Shown here: positions 6,915 to 14,697 of the stretch, in pieces
How positions within the stretch are numbered: the first letter of the stretch is position 1
How the letters are laid out: the number at the start of each line of letters is the position of its first letter
Assembly: GCA_003554565.1 (NCBI GenBank)
Contig: PWGR01000198.1
Span: forward strand, 1 to 22,305
Origin: Clostridia bacterium
GTDB lineage: Bacteria; Bacillota; Sulfobacillia; SLMV01
Length of the DNA stretch: 22,305 nt
Reading direction: 5' to 3'
Notes under the pieces: generated by a model
Seen by the model: only the letters and a program-made list of their open reading frames with translations
The model's database searches: none
Told to the model about the DNA's origin: nothing
Program-made: the position numbers and the translations under genes

Positions 6915-8009
6915 TCAACCCAGAATGCGATCAAGGTCTATGTGCTCGCGTATGAGCGGCACCAGTGCTTCAACTTTCTCATCATCGCCTTTGCGCAGCT
7001 TGACGCGCATACCCTTGATTCGCGCGACCGTGTTATATGTGTCCTGATCAGTGGCGAGCACGAGAATGCCCAGCCTCTCGGCAACATCGAGTATGGACTG
7101 GTGCGGCTCCATTCCGCCGGTGACCAGAATCCCCACCACGGCAAAACCCGTATCATCGTGCAGCGACATGGCGCTGCGACAGAGAACGGAAATAAGTATG
7201 TCCCCGCGGTCGCCACCTGTGATCAGCAGTTCGCCCTGACGGATGTAGTTGAGGGCGTGATGCGGCTTCATCGCACCGACTACGATGCGGCCGATGTTCT
7301 TGTCCACATCGGGCTGGTCCTTGAGTGTCAGCCTCCTGACTTCCAGCTCGTCCATAATGATCTGCAGGGTCGGGTAAGAAAGCACGGGTTCGTAGGGGAC
7401 CACCCCGAGCACGGGGACGCCGCGGCGCTCCAGGCCCCGCGCAGTGACCTCCACAATTTCGTCATATTTTTCTCGGTATACCTTGTTGATGATCACACCG
7501 CGCACATCAACGCCGTATTGCTTCATATAAGCCATCTGCAGCAGGCAGGCATCCACGGTGCTGCCTATGCCGCCCTCGGCCAGAAGAACTACCGGCGAGT
7601 CGGTCATTTTCGCCGCCTGCATGTTGGAGAGACCGAAACACTCGCCCACACTGCACTTTCCCGCCCCCTCCATAACTACCGGCCCGTGTCTATCTGATAT
7701 GTGGTGATAGCCACGCATCACCCGCTCGATCAGATCATCTGTGCCGGTGAGGTCCAGGTATTTGCGCGTGAAGTCGCGGTCCACGACGATCGGGCTCATG
7801 TCCTCCAGGGCGTCCGGGTACGAAAAGATGGAGTTGATGACCGCTACATCCTCATCCACCTTCATCCCGTCCTGCACCACATACCGCTGTCCGATCGGCT
7901 TCATGTAACCGACGTCTCCCAGTTCTTCGCGCAGAAGTGACAGCAGACCTACAGTGAAGGCGGTCTTACCCACGTCCCGTTCCGTCGCTGTCACAAATAG
8001 ATTCTTCAT
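6915..8009 (-). CDS. Stand-alone BioD-like P-loop / DRTGG domain protein
   Basis: 364 residues. The first 210 match the BioD-like P-loop domain known from the N-terminus of long phosphotransacetylases (COG0857 type): a TATERDVGKT nucleotide-binding loop, MKPIGQR, and VVMEGAGKCSVGE. The remainder (about 215-345) looks like a DRTGG domain, here with ITGGDRGD and ILVTGGMEP. The phosphotransacetylase catalytic domain that usually follows is absent and the protein ends cleanly. ATG 8009 is chosen, with GGAGG 4 nt upstream; a GTG at 8024 overlapping the acsV stop is the alternative. In long Pta proteins these domains are regulatory, binding nucleotide and sensing metabolites. Inference: in this operon it may couple acetyl-CoA or nucleotide status to the pathway, or help assemble corrinoid or Hdr proteins. 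The exact function is unknown. Confidence 0.8.
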   Translation of the reverse strand: MKNLFVTATERDVGKTAFTVGLLSLLREELGDVGYMKPIGQRYVVQDGMKVDEDVAVINSIFSYPDALEDMSPIVVDRDFTRKYLDLTGTDDLIERVMRGYHHISDRHGPVVMEGAGKCSVGECFGLSNMQAAKMTDSPVVLLAEGGIGSTVDACLLQMAYMKQYGVDVRGVIINKVYREKYDEIVEVTARGLERRGVPVLGVVPYEPVLSYPTLQIIMDELEVRRLTLKDQPDVDKNIGRIVVGAMKPHHALNYIRQGELLITGGDRGDILISVLCRSAMSLHDDTGFAVVGILVTGGMEPHQSILDVAERLGILVLATDQDTYNTVARIKGMRVKLRKGDDEKVEALVPLIREHIDLDRILG

Positions 8010-8020
8010 ATATCCTCCAT

Positions 8021-9943
8021 TCACAGAGCGCTGGTATCGCCCGGTGCCGCGGAGGGAAACCTCTCCATCTCTGTGTGCGGCAGAAACTCCGCGGCGACGA
8101 ATTCATCCATGAAGGCGGCCGCCTGCTCGTCCGCGCTCAACTCCAGGTATGTCATCCCCCGGGCCAGCTCCTGTGCGTCACGCATGGAGTCGCGGTCGAT
8201 CAGCGCCTGCCTCGCTCCACGCAGCGCACTGTTGCCCACAAATTGAAATCGATCGCGTTCAATGTCCGGGAACAGCCCTATGGACACCGCCGCGTCAAGG
8301 TTGATGTGTGTTCCAAACCCTCCCGCGATCAGGATCCGGCCGACAGCGTCTTCATCCAGGGCCAGGTTGGTCAGGAGCATGCGGATTCCCGCATAGATCG
8401 CCGCCTTGGAGCGGATCAGGTTCCGGATGTCCGCCGTCTCTATGGTCAGATCGGCGCCATCCCGGGTCTCATCGCCGGGCACCAGAACATACTCATACCC
8501 TTCGTCCGCCTCACGCAGCCGATCAGATTCCAATTCGGTATTGAAGCGTCCTGAGCGATTGATGACCCCGGCCTGCAGCAGGGAGTCGAGCAGATCGATG
8601 AGCCCGGTCCCGCACACCCCCACGGCGGGTTGTCCACCGATGGTTCGGTAGGTGACATCATCGCCTCCCGGCGCAATACGAAAGCGTTCCACCGCACCGG
8701 GCACCGCCCGCGTGCCGCATGAGATACCCCCGCCCTCAAAGGCGGGGCCGGCGGAAGCCGAGCAGGCCAGAAGCGACCCCCCGGCTGCCAGGACGATCTC
8801 TCCGTTTGTGCCTATGTCCACCAGCAGGGTCATCTCTTCCCTTTCAGTGAGGCGGGAACTCAGCGCACCGGCTACAATATCTCCCCCAACAAAGCTGCCC
8901 ACCGCTGGGAGACTGAAAACCCGGGCGTCCGGATCGGTATTCAGCTCGATTTCTGCCGCGCGCAGCGGGGGGACGGTCCCCACGGTCGGGATGTAGGGCT
9001 GTCGCCTGATGTTGTTGGGATCGAGACCGTAGAGAGTGTGGATCATGGTGGTGTTACCTGCACACACCACAGCGCGAATCCCACGTTCGCACACGCCCGC
9101 CTCACGCACCAGCTGCTCGATGAGCCGGTTAATGGTACCCGTCACTGCCTCCTTGAGTATCTGGATCCCGTTATCCTTTTGGCTGGCAAAGTTGATCCGC
9201 GAGATCACATCCTCGCCGCAGCGCTGCTGTTCATTGTACTCCCCGGCGCGACCGAGGGACTCACCGTTTCTGAGATCAACCAGATCGGCAACTACTGTCG
9301 TGGTCCCTATATCAACCGCAAGGCCGTAGGCCTCCCCGGCCGCCTCCGGGGAGAGAAGATCAATCAACTCGCCGTGCGTCTGTAGATCCACCCAGAGCGC
9401 CGTCGACTCCCAGTCATTTTCCCGCAGGCTGCCGGCCATTCCGCGCAGGACTGAATGGGAGGCGGAAAATGCCTCCCGACCGGTCACCTCGCGCAGCGCG
9501 CGGCAGGTCCGGTCAAAGTCACTGGTGTTGTCTGCTAGAGATGGAGGAGTAAGTTTGACGGGCGTAACCTGGCACACCGGATCGACCGGCACCTCGCGGT
9601 CGGGTCGCACCGTCCCGAGGACATGCCGCGGTTCATCGGCAGAAACCTCGCCTTCTGCCCGTCTGGATTCTTCAGGAACATGCAGCTGCAGATCTGCCGT
9701 GACTTCGGTGCGGCAGGCCAGGGGATCATCGCCCTCACTGATGACATCCCCGTCATCGGTCCGGGCCTGCCCCGATTCGACGATCACGCGGCAGGAGCCA
9801 CAGGTCCCCGCTCCCCCACAGAGACTCTTGATTTCCACTTCTGCCCGGTGAAGGGCCTCCAGCAGATTATCTCCCCGGCTACACTCAATTTCCGCTTCGT
9901 CCGGCATGACGGTGACCGTACATCTCGTGTTCGTCGACAACAC
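8021..9943 (-). CDS. acsV: AcsV: ferredoxin-ASKHA reductive activator of the corrinoid protein
   Basis: 640 residues, matching RACo/Orf7, the ATP-dependent activator that re-reduces inactive Co(II) of the corrinoid iron-sulfur protein to Co(I). The N-terminal plant-type [2Fe-2S] domain shows C42/C48/C51/C77 with the spacing Cx5Cx2Cx25C. A linker at about 100-205 contains the LTPPSLADN stretch typical of the family. The ASKHA ATPase domain starts near AVDIGTTT (209-216), with CAGNTTM and LVDIGTNGE further on. Start: GTG 9943 with AGGGG 5 nt upstream; the only nearby ATG (codon 13) lacks a ribosome site and would cut into the ferredoxin fold. It follows acsE after an 88-bp gap with a hairpin. 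The position beside acsE/acsD fits the known clusters. Confidence 0.92.
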   Translation of the reverse strand: MLSTNTRCTVTVMPDEAEIECSRGDNLLEALHRAEVEIKSLCGGAGTCGSCRVIVESGQARTDDGDVISEGDDPLACRTEVTADLQLHVPEESRRAEGEVSADEPRHVLGTVRPDREVPVDPVCQVTPVKLTPPSLADNTSDFDRTCRALREVTGREAFSASHSVLRGMAGSLRENDWESTALWVDLQTHGELIDLLSPEAAGEAYGLAVDIGTTTVVADLVDLRNGESLGRAGEYNEQQRCGEDVISRINFASQKDNGIQILKEAVTGTINRLIEQLVREAGVCERGIRAVVCAGNTTMIHTLYGLDPNNIRRQPYIPTVGTVPPLRAAEIELNTDPDARVFSLPAVGSFVGGDIVAGALSSRLTEREEMTLLVDIGTNGEIVLAAGGSLLACSASAGPAFEGGGISCGTRAVPGAVERFRIAPGGDDVTYRTIGGQPAVGVCGTGLIDLLDSLLQAGVINRSGRFNTELESDRLREADEGYEYVLVPGDETRDGADLTIETADIRNLIRSKAAIYAGIRMLLTNLALDEDAVGRILIAGGFGTHINLDAAVSIGLFPDIERDRFQFVGNSALRGARQALIDRDSMRDAQELARGMTYLELSADEQAAAFMDEFVAAEFLPHTEMERFPSAAPGDTSAL

Positions 9944-10005
9944 TCAGACCCCTCTCGCCCGCATCTGGTGCGCAGGTGGCTGCTCATATTCCTGCATTGC
10001 CCCGG

Positions 10006-10024
10006 GCCCGGATCACCTCCGGGC
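10006..10024 (-). promoter_or_regulatory. Hairpin after acsE
   Basis: A perfect 7-bp inverted repeat, GCCCGGA and TCCGGGC around a 5-nt loop, begins 7 nt past the acsE stop inside the 88-bp acsE-acsV gap. No T-tract follows, so readthrough into acsV is likely; it may protect the upstream mRNA or reduce downstream expression. Confidence 0.4.
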
Positions 10025-10031
10025 GGGTGGA

Positions 10032-10838
10032 TTACGTACGTCGTTTGCTGGCGCGATAGGCGGAGAGGAAGGAGTCGCTGTAGATCTGTCTGTTCAGCAG
10101 AAGCTCCGCCGTAATCATCGCGTCCATCAGTTTTTCGTCCAGCGGATCCGCAATGGCCGCATCCAGACCGTTGGCCATGCACATCACCAGGTAGGTCCGG
10201 TTGATCAGGCTCCTCTTCACCGTGCTCTGCGATACATTGCTAAGGCCAACGATGAAATGCGGCGGCGGGTTCGCGATACCCTGCAGCTGCTGGAGGGCAT
10301 CCAGCATTATGCCCGGCTGCTGCTGCGCGGCACCCACGGGCAGGGCAATGAGATCAATGTACAGCTGATCAAAGGGGAATCCCGCCTCCATGGCCGCCAT
10401 GACAATATTGCCGGCCAATTCGGTCCGCTTTGCCACATCATTGGGTACCCCGTCCTGATCTGTGGTCAGTGCCACCAGGGCGGCGTCGTGCTCCTGGGCC
10501 ATTTCGATGTATTTGCTGAGCTGCTCGGGCTCAGCGCTCGTGGAGTTGATCATGGGTGGATTCTTGACCTTTTCCAGTCCCGCCCGCATGACAGACTCCA
10601 CCGGGCTGTCTATGGCCAGCGGCGCGTCGGTACCCTCCTGAATTGCTTCCACCATCCACGCCATGGCCTCGGGCTTGTCGCGCGACGCCACGGCAGTGCC
10701 CACGCTCACGTCGAGATAATCTGCGCCGGCATCGACCTGCTCCTGAGCCAGCTTTTGCAGGACTTCCGGATTGCGATCCTGGATGGCCTTGCCGACGTCG
10801 TCAAACTGACCGTTGAGCCTCTCGCCCACTATAATCAT
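10032..10838 (-). CDS. acsE: AcsE: methyl-THF:corrinoid/iron-sulfur protein methyltransferase
   Basis: 268 residues, a TIM-barrel methyltransferase that moves the methyl group from methyl-THF to the Co(I) of the corrinoid protein AcsCD. Recognised by MIIVGERLNG at the start, the AGADYLDVSVG strand, NSTSAEPEQL, and the FIVGLSNVSQ segment with its conserved asparagine, all in the pterin-binding family. The length fits Moorella AcsE (about 262). Start at ATG 10838 is set by GGGAGGT 5 nt upstream; an in-frame ATG seven codons earlier precedes the ribosome site and is rejected. The gene starts 17 bp after the acsD stop. No cofactor is expected to be bound by the enzyme itself beyond the folate substrate. 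Confidence 0.94.
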   Translation of the reverse strand: MIIVGERLNGQFDDVGKAIQDRNPEVLQKLAQEQVDAGADYLDVSVGTAVASRDKPEAMAWMVEAIQEGTDAPLAIDSPVESVMRAGLEKVKNPPMINSTSAEPEQLSKYIEMAQEHDAALVALTTDQDGVPNDVAKRTELAGNIVMAAMEAGFPFDQLYIDLIALPVGAAQQQPGIMLDALQQLQGIANPPPHFIVGLSNVSQSTVKRSLINRTYLVMCMANGLDAAIADPLDEKLMDAMITAELLLNRQIYSDSFLSAYRASKRRT

Positions 10839-10855
10839 GGGGGACCTCCCTTTCT

Positions 10856-11803
10856 TCACTCAGTATTCATGAAAGTATCGATGTACTGGCGAATCAGTCG
10901 AATCGCCTCCGGGTGGTTCATGGTCACTATGTCCGCACCGGCCTGCAGGTAGGAGGTTGCGGTGGTTGCCTCCCAGACGATTCCCCGATCGGCACGGGAT
11001 CCCCACTCGGGGAACTCGTCTTCTTTCGCCTTTACCTCCTTGGACCGCTGGGATTCTGTTCCCGCCCGGATGATAATGGGCATTGCCATCATACGATCGC
11101 CGCCAAGTGCTGCAAGGCGGGTGCGCTCCAAAATGGAGTAAGCGTATTCCAGGCCGTAGCCCAGGGCGCCGTTGGTCGGAAATACTACGATGCGGTCTTC
11201 GGACATTCCCATGTCCGTGACCAGGATGTTCACCTGCTTACAGATGTTGATGTCTATCGGTGACTCCCCGATGATGTTGTGTCCATCGGCTATGCAGGTC
11301 GCTGTCAGGGTTTTGTAGCTCTCTTCGCTGGCGCTGCCCAGCAGGCACCTCTGCCCAGACAGGGCCTGGCTCACCACCGGGTAAACATCGCGGTCCGGCT
11401 CCTCCTCGCCTGCACCCCAGACGATCATGGGCAGCCCGGTGGCTTCGGCAATTTCCTCTGCCAGCTTGGCACAGTCCTCTGGAGATGCCGGGTCTTCCTC
11501 GAGGGCATGCTGCGTCAGGTTGAGTGAGATCAGCTCCACACCCCACTCCTCGACCCCTTTCTGCGCCCACTCTACCGGATCATTAATCTCATCGCCCGTC
11601 GCCTCTATCAGGTCCTCCGTCCACGTATCGGGGACCGCATCGAAGACATCCAGGGCAATGCGTGGCGGATTGGGCATGTCACCCTCATCGTGCAGAAACG
11701 GAAGCGTCGTCTCGCCTCCGACGGTGACAGCACTTTCGCCTGTACCGATGGTAACTTCCTTTATCTGGTGGTTCCAGCTTTTCTTGACTGGGGTCAAACT
11801 CAC
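10856..11803 (-). CDS. acsD: AcsD: corrinoid/iron-sulfur protein small subunit
   Basis: 315 residues, close to known AcsD lengths. It forms the corrinoid iron-sulfur protein with AcsC and helps hold the cobamide that carries the methyl group to acetyl-CoA synthase. Family-typical stretches include VGGETTLPFLHDEG near the start, ISLNLT, VVFPTNGALGYGLEY, and the C-terminal GADIVTMNHPEAI. GTG 11803 is the start, with AAGGAGGG 6 nt upstream and a 4-bp GTGA overlap with the DUF166-like gene. By hand count the protein has 55 acidic against 23 basic residues, an unusually acidic composition that points to salt adaptation. There is no iron-sulfur motif, as expected, because the [4Fe-4S] cluster sits in AcsC. 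Confidence 0.95.
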   Translation of the reverse strand: MSLTPVKKSWNHQIKEVTIGTGESAVTVGGETTLPFLHDEGDMPNPPRIALDVFDAVPDTWTEDLIEATGDEINDPVEWAQKGVEEWGVELISLNLTQHALEEDPASPEDCAKLAEEIAEATGLPMIVWGAGEEEPDRDVYPVVSQALSGQRCLLGSASEESYKTLTATCIADGHNIIGESPIDINICKQVNILVTDMGMSEDRIVVFPTNGALGYGLEYAYSILERTRLAALGGDRMMAMPIIIRAGTESQRSKEVKAKEDEFPEWGSRADRGIVWEATTATSYLQAGADIVTMNHPEAIRLIRQYIDTFMNTE

Positions 11804-12498
11804 GTCCGTCCCTCCTTCATTTCACTTCTATAGCGTCGAGCGGCCGCCCGCAGCGCGGCCCGGGTGACCAGGGCCGATCGGTAAATCAGATCATGCGAGG
11901 CCAGACACGGGTAGAACTGGTGAACAAGTGGTCCCCGCTTCTCTGCCGCCTGCGCGCCGAGGCCGCGCACCTGCTCGACTACGTAAGCAGTGTTGCCGCA
12001 CGGGGCACACCGCTCGACGCTGAATCCTTCTATCTCCCCGTCCTCGTCCGGCACAGCAGCGAGTTCGGGCCTGCCAAACCGTTCCGCAAAGGCCCGGATG
12101 AACGGGCCGCGGCCGTGATGTACCGTCAGGGTGCAAAACGGTGACGGAAAGGCAACCTCCACATCCATCGATTCCAGGGTGCGCCGGATCTGATTCTGCA
12201 GACCCAGCGGCAGGATCGCCTCGTCATCGACGGGAACGATCACTTCCGAGACACCAGCCGCGCGCGCGAGCTCCGGAACCAGCTGCACGGCCGGTGAGCT
12301 CTCTGGCAGCATCAGAAGCAGGTCTGCCTCCGGCACGTCGCCGGGCAGGTGCTCCGCCGGGTCTTCCAAGACCGCCGGCAGCTGCTCCGGTATATGCCCG
12401 AGCTGCAGCTGCCAGTCGGACGGCGCCTCACCGCGCAGGTGGCCGACGATCTGTTCACCCCAGGTCCCGCCTTCCCTGTACATCACCGCAATCTTCAT
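11800..12498 (-). CDS. DUF166-like protein of unknown function
   Basis: 232 residues that resemble the DUF166 family, mostly known from methanogens and anaerobes; this assignment is from memory of family features and is moderately sure. Visible marks are the MKIAVMYR beginning, the SPFCTL segment (C122), CAPCGNTAYVV (C164, C167), and QFYPCLASHD (C198). The four cysteines could bind a metal or Fe-S cluster. It overlaps cooC by 4 bp upstream (ATGA) and acsD by 4 bp downstream, and GAGAGGG lies 7 nt before its ATG. Being translationally coupled between a nickel-maturation ATPase and a corrinoid subunit suggests a role in assembling the corrinoid protein or its cobamide/Fe-S loading. That is inference; no activity is established. 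Confidence 0.7.
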   Translation of the reverse strand: MKIAVMYREGGTWGEQIVGHLRGEAPSDWQLQLGHIPEQLPAVLEDPAEHLPGDVPEADLLLMLPESSPAVQLVPELARAAGVSEVIVPVDDEAILPLGLQNQIRRTLESMDVEVAFPSPFCTLTVHHGRGPFIRAFAERFGRPELAAVPDEDGEIEGFSVERCAPCGNTAYVVEQVRGLGAQAAEKRGPLVHQFYPCLASHDLIYRSALVTRAALRAAARRYRSEMKEGRT

Positions 12499-13259
12499 AT
12501 CAGAACCCTCTCCAGGGCACCGTAGACGGCCGCCTTGGCCGGCGAGTCGTCCGCGAGTTCCATGAGCGGTCGCCGCTGCAGGCTGAACTCGGTGAGGTTG
12601 GCGTCTGTCGGGATGGTCGCGAGCAGCTCTAATCCACTTTCGGCAATCTCGTCCTTCAGGGCTTCGGCGATTTCCTCCGTCGCCCGGTTCAGAAGGAGAT
12701 AGGCCTGCTCCACATTGATCTCGAGGGACTCGCGCAGCTCATTGATGCGTTTGGCGGCCCGGATGCCTATCGGGCTGCCATCGCTCACAACGAACAGAAT
12801 CTGCACATCCCGCGCGGTACGCCGCGACATATGTTCCATCCCGGCCTCGTTATCCATCACCACGTACCGGTAGTTCGGCGTCAGCTCCTCCAGGAAATCC
12901 CGGAGGATGTCGTTTACGTGACAGTAGCAGCCGGGCCCCTCAGAGCGTCCCATCGCGATGAGGTCGAATCCCGATTCCTCCGCCAGGCACGTCTGCATGT
13001 GGTAGTGCAGGAAGCGCCTTTTGTCCATGCCGGCCGGAATCTCCTCCCGGCTTTTCTGCACCAGGTCCGCCTGTAGATCGCCCAGCGTACTGACGATCTC
13101 CACCCCCAACCACTCGTTCAGGTTCGCGTTGGGGTCGGCGTCGACGGCGAGGATCGGGGTTCGATCATCCGCCAGCAATTTGCTCACGATCAGGCTTGAC
13201 ACCGTGGTCTTTCCGGTGCCGCCCTTGCCCGCGACAGCTATGGTGTCACCCAAGGTCAT
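12495..13259 (-). CDS. CooC/AcsF-type nickel maturation ATPase (operon copy)
   Basis: 254 residues of the MinD/ParA-like P-loop family. A deviant Walker A motif GKGGTGKTT sits at 11-19, DADPNANLNEW follows, and a CxC pair (C111, C113 in GPGCYCHVN) is the dimer-interface metal site known from CooC. MDNEAGMEH at 135-143 matches the switch region of this family. Such proteins load nickel into CO dehydrogenase (CooC) or acetyl-CoA synthase (AcsF). The copy inside the acs operon, between acsC and acsD, more likely serves acetyl-CoA synthase. Start at ATG 13259 is uncertain: the best purine run, GAGAGGTG, is only about 2 nt away, and a TTG two codons further in would be better spaced. Confidence 0.87.
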   Translation of the reverse strand: MTLGDTIAVAGKGGTGKTTVSSLIVSKLLADDRTPILAVDADPNANLNEWLGVEIVSTLGDLQADLVQKSREEIPAGMDKRRFLHYHMQTCLAEESGFDLIAMGRSEGPGCYCHVNDILRDFLEELTPNYRYVVMDNEAGMEHMSRRTARDVQILFVVSDGSPIGIRAAKRINELRESLEINVEQAYLLLNRATEEIAEALKDEIAESGLELLATIPTDANLTEFSLQRRPLMELADDSPAKAAVYGALERVLI

Positions 13260-13292
13260 CACCTCTCGTCATCATTCGGGGCTGCGTCCCAC

Positions 13293-14633
13293 TCACGATA
13301 CCAATCGGCGCATGAATGTGGGGATGGCGGTGGCCTCACGCGGCCCCACAGTCACGTTCCAGCCGGATTCTTCCTCCAGCGCACCGCTCATGACCGCGAT
13401 GTAACCCGGAATGATGACATCCCGGTGGTTGACCTTCTCCTCCAGACCAACTTCCTTGATGGCCTCGGCAGCAACCTCGGCATTGAGATTCTCCGAGGAG
13501 TATGCCGTCAGTACGGACTGCCCCTCGGTATCCACAACCACAACCCAGGCCGGGACGCGGCTGGCTTCGATTTCGTTGACCACCGTGAAGTAAGTCAAGG
13601 CAAAGTTGGTGGTCAAAACGACGGGCGAGTCTTCCGTCGGTTCGCCCACTTCGTACAGCTTTGCCTCCACGGCCGGCGGTACTCGTGGATCGGTGTACAG
13701 GTTCTGGCGCAGCGTGGCCAGCGGGAGAAGCTGCCAGGGCTCCTCGCCCTCGATGACAACCACCCCGGCGTACTTGGAAACGTACGTGCTGGCATCGACG
13801 GCCACCTTGCGCGGGTCATCACCCCGGGCAAATGCAATCGTCGGGTATCCCAGCGGACGGAAGTTATTATCAAGCGCCTGCCTTCGAATCTGCGTCAGCT
13901 GTTCCATGGTCTGAAGCTGGTCGTCTCCGCCCGGATCCAGGACCATCTGGTCGACGCCCTTGTCCTTGATCTGGGGGGTGAGCTCGGCGAGCGCCTCCAG
14001 TCCATCAGCAGATACACCGAGCGGCACGTCGTATTCAGCGGCGATGTCTGCCATATCGGACCAGTTCTCAGCGTCAGCTCCGTGCACCAGCGGCCGGGCC
14101 TCCGCCAGCCCTTCCACCGCTTCGAAGGTGCTGCGTACCAGATCCGGGTCACTGGTGATAAGAACCGGGGACTGCTTATCATTCTGCACAACGGCAGATA
14201 CCAGCTCGGCGAACCTGTCGGGATCGCCGCTCCTGTCTTCAATAGCCACCAGTTCAGCGCCGATCATGTCACCGATTCGCTCAAACCACAGCTCACCGGC
14301 CTTTTCGATTCTCTCTTCAGCATCTTCCGCGTCGTCGGCAATACAGACGCAGAGCCCGCACTGGTGATGGAATGTCTCTTCGTGGCGGAACATAACCGTT
14401 TCATTGCCGATTTCTATCTGTTCATCTCCGCTGCCGATCTCGACCAGGGTGATCGGCGGCTCGGCCGCCGCCGCCAGGGCTGCCCGCGCCTCATCCGATG
14501 CGTCAGGGCAGCTGTCCAGGGTCGCCTGCTTGTTGGCCAGCTGCATCGCAAATGCCAGGCAGGTGGGCGTCCCGCACTCCCCGCAGTTTGTCTGCGGCAG
14601 CAGAGCATAGATCTCCATCGCTGTCATTGACAT
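13293..14633 (-). CDS. acsC: AcsC: corrinoid/iron-sulfur protein large subunit
   Basis: 446 residues, the same length as Moorella AcsC. The N-terminal [4Fe-4S] domain shows C17/C20/C25/C42 in the spacing Cx2Cx4Cx16C, beginning TNCGECGTPTC; this cluster reduces the cobalt centre during reactivation. A TIM-barrel region follows, and the C-terminal part with LTTNFALTYFTV, PAWVVVVDTEG and the DVIIPGYIAV stretch is the cobamide-binding domain. ATG 14633 is chosen, with GGAGGG 7 nt upstream; internal ATGs at codons 3 and 6 are less well spaced. It lies 64 bp after acsB (with a hairpin between) and 33 bp before the maturation ATPase gene. Together with AcsD it shuttles methyl from AcsE to AcsB. Confidence 0.95.
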   Translation of the reverse strand: MSMTAMEIYALLPQTNCGECGTPTCLAFAMQLANKQATLDSCPDASDEARAALAAAAEPPITLVEIGSGDEQIEIGNETVMFRHEETFHHQCGLCVCIADDAEDAEERIEKAGELWFERIGDMIGAELVAIEDRSGDPDRFAELVSAVVQNDKQSPVLITSDPDLVRSTFEAVEGLAEARPLVHGADAENWSDMADIAAEYDVPLGVSADGLEALAELTPQIKDKGVDQMVLDPGGDDQLQTMEQLTQIRRQALDNNFRPLGYPTIAFARGDDPRKVAVDASTYVSKYAGVVVIEGEEPWQLLPLATLRQNLYTDPRVPPAVEAKLYEVGEPTEDSPVVLTTNFALTYFTVVNEIEASRVPAWVVVVDTEGQSVLTAYSSENLNAEVAAEAIKEVGLEEKVNHRDVIIPGYIAVMSGALEEESGWNVTVGPREATAIPTFMRRLVS

Positions 14634-14674
14634 CTCTGATCCCTCCGCACTGTCTGGTAGTCATCAACGGTCGC

Positions 14675-14695
14675 GGCACGGGGTCGCCCCCGGCC
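14675..14695 (-). promoter_or_regulatory. GNRA-type hairpin after acsB
   Basis: In the 64-bp acsB-acsC gap, just past the acsB stop, the transcript could form GGC-CGGGG, a GCGA tetraloop, and CCCCG-T-GCC: 8 base pairs with one bulge. GCGA is a stable GNRA loop. No T-tract follows, so full termination is unlikely; stabilisation of the upstream acsAB message is the simplest guess. Confidence 0.42.
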
Positions 14696-14697
14696 CG

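Noticed and set aside
6841..6918. Upstream in-frame ATG extending hdrA by 26 residues
   Set aside because: The leader is basic and unconserved, runs through the stem-loop, and the AGGAGGTG site points to ATG 6840.
13260..13292. Short GGG/CCC hairpin between acsC and the maturation ATPase
   Set aside because: Only three base pairs in a 33-bp gap of high GC content; expected by chance.
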